Positions 14,848-22,255 of a DNA stretch of 23,163 nucleotides are shown piece by piece. The translations under genes and the position numbers were made by a program. Under the pieces are notes generated by a model. It did no database searches. It was not told the DNA's origin and was given only the letters and a program-made list of their open reading frames with translations. The stretch is from a virus. Position 1 is the stretch's first letter, and each line of letters opens with the position of its first letter. Location: the IMG/VR virus record IMGVR_UViG_3300032213_001592, positions 1 through 23,163 of that record. One strand, 5' to 3'.

Positions 14848-17505
14848 TCACCATTCAAATAAAGTTTGGAATGTGTTCTCTGTGTTGGTAGCACTTGCCA
14901 AGTCCCAATCCAGCACACCCAGCAAGTTGTCAATCTTCTGATCCACTACAGTTGCCTCCATCAATCCATCGTCAAACGGCAGTTCTGTAAACCAAGCAGG
15001 CAAGCGTTGTTCATCTGTGGGATAGCCAATGGAGGTCCACCCAAGAGCATTGCTCTTGAGTTTACACACAATAGTTTTCATACCATCAACAATCTGCATA
15101 CTGTAGTTGTCGCCGTTCATCTTGCGCATGTTGTTCCAGTTCATGGCTGCTCGCACATGCCCCGGCATGTTGGCTTTGCCAAGACGTGCTTCTTCTGCAC
15201 CATATTTGGTCAAGTTGTTTACACGCTTGGGCGAGCCCTTTTCCCAACCTGGCCGCTCCATAAACTCGTACTTGAATTCTCGGATACGTTCAATAATAGA
15301 TTCACGATCTGCGCCATGCAATGTACTATTTAGAATTTCCAACAAGAAGTCTTGAATAACCTTGGGAGTATCACTACGTTTCAGATCCAATCCCATAGCC
15401 TTGGTCTTGCCCTTCTTACCCTCTACATCCAGTCGTTTGCCTTCCAAGTCAATGATGTTTACAGCATAGCGTTTCTTAGTGATAAACAATCCACGATCTG
15501 CTACCAATTCTCGACCCGCGGCAATCAGCGCACCCATCTCACGAGGGCAATGGAATGCCTGCTCCATGAAGGCCGGAAAACTACCATTAACTTGATCGGC
15601 AATAGAGTCATACAGGGCAATGGCAGTTTCTTTTGACCACTCCATACGACCTTCCTGTACTTCTTTCTTAAGTACCGGCCAAGCAGTAAAGTAACAAGAG
15701 TCTGTGTCACCATAGATAATAGCTTCGCCTGTGTGGTCATATGTGCCTGTAATGCACTCATTAATGTGTGCATCCATGTGCCGAGCAATGGCACGACCAG
15801 TTAGCGTAGTACTCTGTCCAATACGATGATCAAAGAATCTACAACCTGGATTTAAAATAGCACCATACAAACTGTTCAAGTTAATCTTCTTGACCAGTTG
15901 TCGCTTGTCCCAGAATGCTTCTTCTTTTTTGTCCTTGGCTGTTTTCTTTTTGGCCTGTAGTTCTTTGCGTTCACTATACCAGCGTTCTAACAAGCCCGGA
16001 ATGATACCCTTCTTCTCGTATGTGAGAATAGTTCCATTGGCGCTCATGATCCACGGTTGGTTGCTATCAAACATGATAGTCCAAATCTCTGCGGCACTGT
16101 GTGTGCTTTCTGTGCCATCCTGCCAGTCGATAGTGATCTCTGTGCCACGTTGTTGTTCCATCACAGCAGTGTATTCTAAACTGCCAAACAAGCCCTCCCA
16201 GGCAGCCGCAAAACTTGCGCCCTTGGCAATCTTTTCTTTAATGTAGTGATCAGTCATGATGGGACGCAGTTGTCCTACCACGGTCTCTGGTCCCATGTTC
16301 ATGGCACGAATTGCCGATGGATACAGACTGTTGATGTCCACTGATCCGATCCAGTCATGCAGGCCCTTTTTAGGGTACGCAACATACGCACCTGCGGCCT
16401 GGGTGTCGTCGTCTGTTAGGCGTTGCTTGCGATTTGGAACCACTACGCCACGTTCGTGTGCTTCATTGATAATGGCCTGCTCAGTTACGGCCACTGCACC
16501 CATTGTAGTTTGTAGCAACACAGTGTTGGCATGGGCCAACTCGCATGCCAGCGATAAAAACTGTAACTTACGATCCAATTTGTGCAACAACATGGTATCT
16601 TGTCTGTTGTATTCAATAAATTTTTTAAAGTGTTGATTGTACAACGAATCTAATGTGCCTTCAAACTGTGTCTTGCGTTCGTTGAGTTCGTGCTCACCAA
16701 TGGCATCCAAACTGTAACTATGACGTTCTTCGTATGTGTACTTGCGATACAGTTGCATATAGTCCATATGCACCCGACCAACCAAGTCGTATGTTTGGCT
16801 TTCACTGCCAAAGCGTTCAAACATACGCATCTTGGGCAGTTGTCCCCACAGGCAGAATTTACGTGTGTCGTCTTTGGATAGCACACGAGTACACCGATTC
16901 ACAGTGTATGGAATATCGTAGCCCTCTGAGTTCCACCCTGACAATACATCTGCATCCTCAATCAAGTCCAGGAATGTTTTAATCATGTCCTCTTCTCGTT
17001 CAAACAAGATGGTATTTTCAAAGTCTTTAACAAGCTCTTGTGCAGTGGCCCAACTCAGGCCTTTGGGTGGCACTGCCAGTGTGACCAATTGATCCAACCA
17101 GTTTAGGTAGACTGAGATTGCAGTAATAGGATTGAATGGATCCTCTACCGGTGAGAAGCCGCGCTCTTTGTCAAAGTCTACCTCAATGTCGAAAAATGCA
17201 ACATTGAGTTCCGGTGCGTCTTGGTCTTTGTAGTTTTCTTCCAAGCAACGAAAAATAGGATTGATATCACTCTCATACAATTGCTTGCTGGAATGCATAC
17301 GAACTTCTTTGCGGAACTCTTTGTTGTTGCGGGTGGAGAAACGACTGACAGGTGTGCCGTAGATGCTTTGGAACTTACCACGTGGGTCGTCAAAATAAAA
17401 GATGTAGTTGGCAGGATACTCTTGGTATTTCCTCACGCCGTCTCGGCGTTCTACAACGTGAATGCGATCGTGTTCACGATCAAAAAGTGCGTCAATATAG
17501 CTCAA
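14848..17505 (-). CDS. 43: family-B replicative DNA polymerase, T4 gp43-like
   Basis: 885 residues (T4 gp43 has 898), with both proofreading and polymerase domains. Exonuclease motifs: Exo I FFDIEVD (Asp106, Glu108), Exo II SGWNSEGYD (189-197), Exo III YNRQD (299-303). Polymerase motifs: A VDINSLYPS (Asp390), B KKINLNSLYG (540-548), C YGDTDS (598-603). The final TFQTLFEW resembles the T4 gp43 C-terminal clamp-binding peptide, fitting the gp45 gene downstream. The start is TTG at 17505, forming a TTGA overlap with the upstream gene's stop; an in-frame TAA lies five codons upstream and no ATG is available, and alignment with gp43 begins at once. Expression may thus depend on coupling to the upstream cargo gene. 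It is the most secure viral hallmark in the window. Confidence 0.97.
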   Translation of the reverse strand: MSYIDALFDREHDRIHVVERRDGVRKYQEYPANYIFYFDDPRGKFQSIYGTPVSRFSTRNNKEFRKEVRMHSSKQLYESDINPIFRCLEENYKDQDAPELNVAFFDIEVDFDKERGFSPVEDPFNPITAISVYLNWLDQLVTLAVPPKGLSWATAQELVKDFENTILFEREEDMIKTFLDLIEDADVLSGWNSEGYDIPYTVNRCTRVLSKDDTRKFCLWGQLPKMRMFERFGSESQTYDLVGRVHMDYMQLYRKYTYEERHSYSLDAIGEHELNERKTQFEGTLDSLYNQHFKKFIEYNRQDTMLLHKLDRKLQFLSLACELAHANTVLLQTTMGAVAVTEQAIINEAHERGVVVPNRKQRLTDDDTQAAGAYVAYPKKGLHDWIGSVDINSLYPSAIRAMNMGPETVVGQLRPIMTDHYIKEKIAKGASFAAAWEGLFGSLEYTAVMEQQRGTEITIDWQDGTESTHSAAEIWTIMFDSNQPWIMSANGTILTYEKKGIIPGLLERWYSERKELQAKKKTAKDKKEEAFWDKRQLVKKINLNSLYGAILNPGCRFFDHRIGQSTTLTGRAIARHMDAHINECITGTYDHTGEAIIYGDTDSCYFTAWPVLKKEVQEGRMEWSKETAIALYDSIADQVNGSFPAFMEQAFHCPREMGALIAAGRELVADRGLFITKKRYAVNIIDLEGKRLDVEGKKGKTKAMGLDLKRSDTPKVIQDFLLEILNSTLHGADRESIIERIREFKYEFMERPGWEKGSPKRVNNLTKYGAEEARLGKANMPGHVRAAMNWNNMRKMNGDNYSMQIVDGMKTIVCKLKSNALGWTSIGYPTDEQRLPAWFTELPFDDGLMEATVVDQKIDNLLGVLDWDLASATNTENTFQTLFEW

Positions 17506-18527
17506 ACGGATAATGCCTTAGTGTAAAAATTATCAAAAAAGTTTGCTTTATTATAAGCAACCTTCCAAGATTGTAACAACCAACGGTTGTGCTGGCTTTG
17601 ATTATACAACTCATTAGAGTTAAAGTCAAATTGGTCATCGACTAAAATTTTTAATAATTGTTGCTGCCTGTCTTGCCAAGGCAACAAATCTATTTTAGCT
17701 AAATTAGTATCAAACTCTAATCCTAAATTTCGCAGTTTTGATAACCCTTGCTTTTGCAAGAACAATAATGGAATAGTTGGGAACTGTAATGTTCGTAAAG
17801 ACTTTTCTGTAAAACACCAAATCTGCGTATCATCTTCTAGTGCATATGTTTCTATCACCAAAGAATATTTAGAATCTAAAATAAATGGTAATAGGTTGTT
17901 GGTTTCTGGAAAATTTCTATATGGAACTTTTTCTCTTAGTGCCTGATATGCTTGCTCAAAATGCGATAGTTGGTTAAGTTGATATTTTTCGTGTATAAAG
18001 TCAAATAATTCTTGCCCGGTGAGCTCACTGTAACTAACTAATTGTTTTAACAACAAACTTACATACCCACGATCTAATAAATCATAGTGATATAACAAGT
18101 AAAACCAACTTTGCCTTACCGAACAAACCCGTTGCATAAAACAATTATATAATTTTGATGGGGTTTTTGCTGCGGGTATGTCATTGTAGGATGCAGTTAC
18201 TCCTAGTAATTCTGGGTAACTAAAGAATTCAATGCCTGGCAATTCTTCAAACTCAACAATATTATCAGTAACAACCAATACCTGTTTACCTAGTTGTTGA
18301 CATTGTTGACTTATGCTTTGCCAATATGTAAAACTGCCAATTATATCAAACAGCCACATATATACAATTTTTGAATGTTTACTATGTTGTATTCTTTGGG
18401 CTAAACGATTTTCTGCGAATGTAATATTATTTCCAATACAGAAATTTTCTATGCGGCGATTTAACTTCTTACGTTCTTCTCGCCACACGTATTGATCAAC
18501 GCTATTAATTTCTTCTTGATTAAACAA
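17502..18527 (-). CDS. putative glycosyltransferase (TEK-motif family)
   Basis: 341 residues, same family as 2195-3244 and 20326-21429 but diverged: SKLYNCFMQRVCSVRQSWF in the middle, then YSLVIETYALEDDTQIWCFTEKSLRTLQF (TEK at 240-242) and LSKLRNLGLEF. The family has GT10-like features, so a sugar transferase is proposed. The start is TTG at 18527, backed by a strong GGAGG at 18533-18537 five bases upstream; no nearer in-frame ATG exists at the N-terminus. The gene is AT-rich and sits between dsbA and DNA polymerase, with its TGA forming TTGA with the polymerase start. It looks like cargo inserted into the replication core. Function not proven. Confidence 0.5.
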   Translation of the reverse strand: MFNQEEINSVDQYVWREERKKLNRRIENFCIGNNITFAENRLAQRIQHSKHSKIVYMWLFDIIGSFTYWQSISQQCQQLGKQVLVVTDNIVEFEELPGIEFFSYPELLGVTASYNDIPAAKTPSKLYNCFMQRVCSVRQSWFYLLYHYDLLDRGYVSLLLKQLVSYSELTGQELFDFIHEKYQLNQLSHFEQAYQALREKVPYRNFPETNNLLPFILDSKYSLVIETYALEDDTQIWCFTEKSLRTLQFPTIPLLFLQKQGLSKLRNLGLEFDTNLAKIDLLPWQDRQQQLLKILVDDQFDFNSNELYNQSQHNRWLLQSWKVAYNKANFFDNFYTKALSV

Positions 18528-18543
18528 ATCTTCCTCCGTTTGT

Positions 18544-18599
18544 GGCCGGTAAGCCGTGATTCATGTTCCTTACGGGAACGACTCGCTGTTGTAAAACAG
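18544..18599 (-). other. cluster of small hairpins between dsbA and the next gene
   Basis: The 75-base spacer contains perfect short stem-loops: CTGTT/AACAG at 18586-18599 (4-base loop) and GTTCC/GGAAC at 18565-18579 (5-base loop), with a weaker GGC/GCC pair at 18544-18555. Loops share TTAC or its complement. There is no T-tract, so these are not standard terminators; they may be mRNA-processing or translational control elements, or joints of an insertion. A 14-codon frame from 18566 overlaps the TTG start but has poor signals. Confidence 0.4.
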
Positions 18600-18602
18600 T
18601 AC

Positions 18603-18866
18603 TTATAGCGTTTTGCCAACAGTCTCGAGAATTGTTTCAAGTGTTTCGTGGTCTTGTTTCTCTCGACCAAACTCGGCCTTGTGTGCCAGTTTAATAGCCT
18701 TCTTTAAAATGGCGGGCTTAACTTCTAACTCTTCGGCAATGGCTTTAATAGTGTCGTTAAGACCACCTTGAAGTGTGTCAATTTCGTGCATGACCTGCAT
18801 GCCCTCATTGATGATTTGGACGAGTTTGATCTTTTGATCGCCGTTAAATGATTTGGGTTGTGACAT
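18603..18866 (-). CDS. dsbA: DsbA-like small dsDNA-binding protein (T4-type)
   Basis: 87-residue helical protein resembling the dsDNA-binding DsbA proteins of T4-like marine phages (T4 DsbA has 89 residues and binds double-stranded DNA near late promoters; it is unrelated to the disulfide enzyme). The core INEGMQVMHEIDTLQGGLNDTIKAIAEELEVKPAILKKAIKLAHKAEF suggests a coiled helix then a helix-turn-helix-like segment with a basic face. The gene follows a good promoter (18894-18922) and an AGGAG at 18873-18877, six bases before ATG. It is the first gene of the transcription unit leading to the polymerase. Identification is by memory of the family, so moderately sure. Confidence 0.65.
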   Translation of the reverse strand: MSQPKSFNGDQKIKLVQIINEGMQVMHEIDTLQGGLNDTIKAIAEELEVKPAILKKAIKLAHKAEFGREKQDHETLETILETVGKTL

Positions 18867-18893
18867 AAAGTTCTCCTAAAAGTGTATATGCTT

Positions 18894-18922
18894 ATTATAT
18901 ATTAAATGTCTGATTAATGCAA
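18894..18922 (-). promoter_or_regulatory. sigma70-type promoter upstream of dsbA
   Basis: Minus-strand TTGCAT (18917-18922), a 17-base spacer, then TATAAT (18894-18899), a perfect -10. It lies in the 91-base gap after the SGNH-like gene; transcription should start near 18887 and reach AGGAG (18873-18877) and ATG 18866. It probably drives dsbA, the putative glycosyltransferase and the polymerase. Confidence 0.8.
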
Positions 18923-18957
18923 CCTATTAGAGTTACGATATAGATCTTGATTTAATC

Positions 18958-19533
18958 TTAAGATGAAGAGATGGTAGACATTAATTTTTGGAACACCAGA
19001 TCATGTCCTTGATTGTCTAAGTGGTTCCACATGCCTGGATAGTTTTTCCAAACAGGAAAAAAATCTATAATATCAATTGATCGATCAATGTGTGTACAAT
19101 CAAAAAAACTAATAGGAATTATATTATAATAAGCCTTACAGTCGTTAACTACTAGCAAATTATGCATATATTTGGCCTGGTCGAGATCAAACACATTTTC
19201 AAACCACCATACTAATTTTTGTGCTGTTTGGTCTGGCAGCTTATCAACAACGTCTTGGTAGATAAAATCACAATCAGCGTGAGTAGAGTGCGAGGTGCTG
19301 TAAAAAGGATTATATTCTGTGTGACAACGGTAAGGGCTTGTGATTGAATAGATAACACTATCAAATTGTTGGTGTGCTGTGCTGAGTTGTTTGTGAATCT
19401 TGTATTGCCCTACTCCGCATTGTGAGAAATTTGTCACGTGAAAATAATTGCCCATAAGATTGTGCCATGATTTGGCATGATCATTGGCAGCACAAAAGCT
19501 ATCGCCTACAATTAGAATTCTTTTTTTTGCCAT
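18958..19533 (-). CDS. SGNH/GDSL-hydrolase-like protein
   Basis: 191-residue probable SGNH-fold esterase or acyltransferase-type protein. Block I is ILIVGDSFCA with Ser12 of GDS; block II Gly appears in NFSQCGVGQYKI; near the C-terminus NHLDNQGHDLV supplies His171/Asp173 and His177 as candidates for the catalytic Asp/His. Such proteins remove or transfer acetyl groups on glycans. It overlaps the next SGNH-like gene by 22 bases (19512-19533), and the pair may act together. AT-rich cargo, no signal peptide. Substrate unknown. Confidence 0.7.
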   Translation of the reverse strand: MAKKRILIVGDSFCAANDHAKSWHNLMGNYFHVTNFSQCGVGQYKIHKQLSTAHQQFDSVIYSITSPYRCHTEYNPFYSTSHSTHADCDFIYQDVVDKLPDQTAQKLVWWFENVFDLDQAKYMHNLLVVNDCKAYYNIIPISFFDCTHIDRSIDIIDFFPVWKNYPGMWNHLDNQGHDLVFQKLMSTISSS

Positions 19534-20360
19534 TTATTTGTCATTCGATCCGCCATTTCTACAAAAGTAGCGTCTAAGTCTATCAACTCAATGTGCGGGT
19601 AGTTCTTATGTATCCAAGGGACAATTTTTTGTTGAAAATATTTTAAATGGCTGATGCTAGGAGGGTGTGGCCCATATAGATCACTCGCCCATGGTAAATC
19701 ATGCTCCAGACAAAATCCAATTAGTCCTTGATCATCTACTGTGTACGACTGCAACACCGACCACGCTGGCGCAACCAATGGGTTTTGTTCTAGATTGTGT
19801 GATTGGATTATTTTTTGGTGTTTACAAAAATCATTTATTTGACTTTCTGTATATTTAAGTACTGGGCTGTCAAACATCATTAAGAATGGTGTGTTTTTAT
19901 CTTGGCAATATTTGACCAATCCTAATGTCTGGGTTAAATTTTGTGATGTTGCTAGTTCTAAATTAAAAAAGTTCTCTCGATAAATTTCTTTTTTAAGAGG
20001 AAAGTGACTACCTGTACACCAAAATCCTTCATGCTCGGCCACTTGCCCATTGATCCAATGAGGAGGGTGCTTTTCACCATGTAATTCTTGACATGCACTA
20101 CCTGTAACCCACATGTCATACTTGTCAAAATTAGTCAACATGATTGCTAAAAACTTGTTATTATCAGAATCATTTACAGCATGAAACGCACTGGAAATTA
20201 TGAACTGATTACCAGCGCCTTTGCAACTGTAATTTGTGACGGTAGATGGACGTAGGCTTTCTATCAAACAATCTACCCAGGTCAACCATGGACATTTACT
20301 GATGCTTGCGCCACCTATACACAAATTATGAATGGTAGAATTGGTCAATGTGGTGGGCAT
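19512..20360 (-). CDS. SGNH-hydrolase-like protein, second copy
   Basis: 282 residues, apparently a larger relative of the adjacent 191-aa protein. LCIGGASIS (16-21) stands where GDS normally does, with Ser19 as candidate nucleophile but Ala for Asp. CKGAGNQFI (46-54) matches the block II Gly region, and SDLYGPHPPSISH (226-238) gives Asp227 and His232 as the D-x-x-H-like block V. An SGNH fold is likely; activity is uncertain because block I is altered. It overlaps the glycosyltransferase-like gene upstream by 35 bases and the smaller SGNH gene downstream by 22. Context suggests glycan acyl modification. Confidence 0.6.
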   Translation of the reverse strand: MPTTLTNSTIHNLCIGGASISKCPWLTWVDCLIESLRPSTVTNYSCKGAGNQFIISSAFHAVNDSDNNKFLAIMLTNFDKYDMWVTGSACQELHGEKHPPHWINGQVAEHEGFWCTGSHFPLKKEIYRENFFNLELATSQNLTQTLGLVKYCQDKNTPFLMMFDSPVLKYTESQINDFCKHQKIIQSHNLEQNPLVAPAWSVLQSYTVDDQGLIGFCLEHDLPWASDLYGPHPPSISHLKYFQQKIVPWIHKNYPHIELIDLDATFVEMADRMTNKWQKKEF

Positions 20361-21429
20361 TTTTTGCAGAGGTCAATGATAAAAAATTGCCGCTGATTAT
20401 GTGTTCTCTGTTATGATCACAACTGTATTTAATTTTTTGTTTGATGTAGTCAAAATTTAATTCGTTGACTTGATCTAATGTATCAAATACTTTTTCAATT
20501 CTTGATATATCTTCCGGGATACTGTCAAAACTAGTATCCCAGGGATAGTCAAAATGAAATCCAAGTGACTGTAAATATTCATAAGTTTTATATTGCCCGG
20601 CAGGTAGTAGTGCAGTTCGACTTAGCAGGCACTTCATTGTTTTTTCAGTTAGATATGGCCCAGGCATGATATAATCTTTATCATTTATTAATTGAAAAGA
20701 ATTATTAACACTTTCGTTGCTTACATTTATCAAACAATCGGTATATGCAGACCAAGTATAGTCAAGATTTGCCAAGGGTGTGTTGATAAACTGTTGTTCT
20801 GGTATAATTTTTATATCTAAAAAAGAATTTTTTATAAAGTCAATTACATTATCTACTTTTGCATTTCCTGTGCAATTTAACAAATATAAATCTTCTAGTT
20901 TATTTAATTTGCTATGCCAAGACATCACGTAGTCTTTTTGATTCCAGTTTTGATACAAATAAGCACTTATATAAGCCCTGAACTGTGAAACTCTATTAGA
21001 CAACGAACTAATTTTTTTTGTTTTACAATCAAATGTTACGTCAGACCATCCATACTCTTTTTGATACCAGGATAATGCCATTGGCCAACCTTGATATTCC
21101 AGTAATATAAGATTCTGGCATTGATACTTACAAGTGTTGTAAGGAGTGATTAATAGTACCTTGCTTGGATGAACTTTTGAACAGAAATCTCTAATCCACT
21201 CAAAATCTGCATATTCAAATTGAAAATTAATAACATAGGTGTCATAGTCCATTGGGCACTCTGATATTACAGTTTGTTTTGGCCAACACAAATTAAAATA
21301 ACAATATGTTTTTCCAAGTTTGCTTTTTAATGCAGGTAGCCAATCAAACATTTTTCTAGTGTAAACATTTAGACTATTCCAATTATCCAAATTACCCTGT
21401 TCTTGGGTTATTAAAAAATACGTGAGCAT
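20326..21429 (-). CDS. putative glycosyltransferase (TEK-motif family)
   Basis: 367 residues, related to 2195-3244: KTKKISSLSNRVSQFRAYIS (136-155) parallels the KYKVSCLNNVPRWHR block, and YTDCLINVSNES followed by GPYLTEKTMKCLL (TEK at 261-263) and LQSLGFHFD parallels its C-terminal block. A nucleotide-sugar transferase of GT10-like type is proposed. ATG 21429 has only a weak ribosome site and lies behind a 116-base structured spacer. AT-rich. Its 3' end overlaps the SGNH-like gene, which may indicate that the two decorate the same glycan. The assignment rests on motif likeness only. Confidence 0.5.
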   Translation of the reverse strand: MLTYFLITQEQGNLDNWNSLNVYTRKMFDWLPALKSKLGKTYCYFNLCWPKQTVISECPMDYDTYVINFQFEYADFEWIRDFCSKVHPSKVLLITPYNTCKYQCQNLILLEYQGWPMALSWYQKEYGWSDVTFDCKTKKISSLSNRVSQFRAYISAYLYQNWNQKDYVMSWHSKLNKLEDLYLLNCTGNAKVDNVIDFIKNSFLDIKIIPEQQFINTPLANLDYTWSAYTDCLINVSNESVNNSFQLINDKDYIMPGPYLTEKTMKCLLSRTALLPAGQYKTYEYLQSLGFHFDYPWDTSFDSIPEDISRIEKVFDTLDQVNELNFDYIKQKIKYSCDHNREHIISGNFLSLTSAKNAHHIDQFYHS

Positions 21430-21504
21430 CTGTTACTTATTGCGTAAAAATGGTCACTTTTAGTTTCACGGTAGCGAATCGTTTGACTAGGCCAGCACCC
21501 GGCC

Positions 21505-21540
21505 CACACTTACGGTAACAAGTACCGGTCCTAAGGTGTG
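21505..21540. other. strong stem-loop in 116-base spacer
   Basis: CACAC-TTA-CGGTA pairs with TACCG, TAA and GTGTG across a 5-base loop, with a 4-base and a 1-base bulge on one side. A second small stem (GGCC/GGCC, 7-base loop) lies at about 21490-21504. Read on the minus strand it follows the deaminase stop, but no T-tract follows, so it is not a textbook terminator. It may be a processing site, a structured RNA or an insertion boundary. The rest of the gap (21430-21504) shows no gene, promoter or tRNA I can support. Confidence 0.5.
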
Positions 21541-21545
21541 TTCTT

Positions 21546-22178
21546 TTATTTGCCGGCAACTGCTAGTGCGGCTCCTTTGTTAAAACTTGGAGACCAGGGT
21601 GAGTTGCCTTGCTTTAATCCTTTACGCTTTGACCATTCGTATCCAGCACGATGTCCAGAGCAGTCTTTAGTACACTGTGATCCCAGGAAACTCAGTTCGT
21701 CTAAATGATCTTTTAAAAATGTATCAGCAAACGCCTTGCACAGTTCTTTGATGCGTGGGTTCGTTGTGGTCTTAACATGAAACTGTTTGTGTGCTTCATC
21801 CTGCGATGGATCTGCATAGCCTGCATACACTTTGTGTACACCAGATCGGTTGATCAAGTCTGTGCAACTTTCACCATGACGATCTGGCATGTCTTCTGTG
21901 CAGGGACTCAGTGTGGTGATTATGATACTACCAGGAGGAATGCTGCCAAACTGTTCCTGGTAAGCATCCATTGCGGCACGTTCTGCGTGTACACGTGAGC
22001 CATCTTCGGCGGGATAGTTGATAGCACTCACACAAATGTCGTTGGGATCTAACACTGCGGCAGCCACCATGCCCAGGTCAGTGTGGTCACGTTTGGCCCG
22101 AACAATTTCACTGCAGAGATCCACTAGAATACGATCTAGTTTGTCTAGGTTCCGAATTCTAAAGTCACTTAGCAGCAT
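21546..22178 (-). CDS. RibD-type cytidine-deaminase-fold protein with extra C-terminal domain
   Basis: 210 residues in two parts. Residues about 15-140 are a zinc-dependent deaminase: HAE at 64-66 (zinc His, catalytic Glu) and SPCTEDMPDRHGESC, where Cys93 and Cys105 are spaced as in RibD (PC-x(n)-C) rather than the PC-x2-C of cytidine/dCMP deaminases. Residues 165-210 (GSQCTKDCSGHRAGYEW then SPSFNKGAAL) form a separate small module, with two Cys and a His, that I associate with other phage proteins. The start overlaps the preceding mini-gene (TAATG). The substrate could be a nucleotide, a pterin-like ring or a deazaguanine intermediate. The fusion is unusual. Confidence 0.75.
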   Translation of the reverse strand: MLLSDFRIRNLDKLDRILVDLCSEIVRAKRDHTDLGMVAAAVLDPNDICVSAINYPAEDGSRVHAERAAMDAYQEQFGSIPPGSIIITTLSPCTEDMPDRHGESCTDLINRSGVHKVYAGYADPSQDEAHKQFHVKTTTNPRIKELCKAFADTFLKDHLDELSFLGSQCTKDCSGHRAGYEWSKRKGLKQGNSPWSPSFNKGAALAVAGK

Positions 22179-22255
22179 TATACTGGTGAGTAGGGATTGC
22201 GAAAACGATCGTATCCGTCATCTTCGGGATATACTGGATATTCGTTTTCTCTCAT
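22178..22255 (-). CDS. 25-residue mini-gene between two phage genes
   Basis: ATG at 22253-22255 overlaps the stop of the upstream gene (ATGA), and its TAA at 22178-22180 overlaps the deaminase start (TAATG), so the frame is stitched into the operon at both ends. The peptide, starting MRENEYPVYPEDDGYDRF, is acidic and rich in Tyr and Pro, with no hydrophobic segment. It may be a functional micropeptide or a coupling leader. No family recognised. Confidence 0.55.
   Translation of the reverse strand: MRENEYPVYPEDDGYDRFRNPYSPV

Noticed and set aside
18528-18566. 14-codon ORF (MNHGLPATNGGRFV) as a real gene
   Set aside because: Its ribosome site is too close to the ATG and sits within a hairpin; it probably arises from the spacer by chance.
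21430-21545. tRNA or intrinsic terminator in the spacer
   Set aside because: No cloverleaf or T-loop sequence can be formed, and the stem-loop is not followed by a T-tract.
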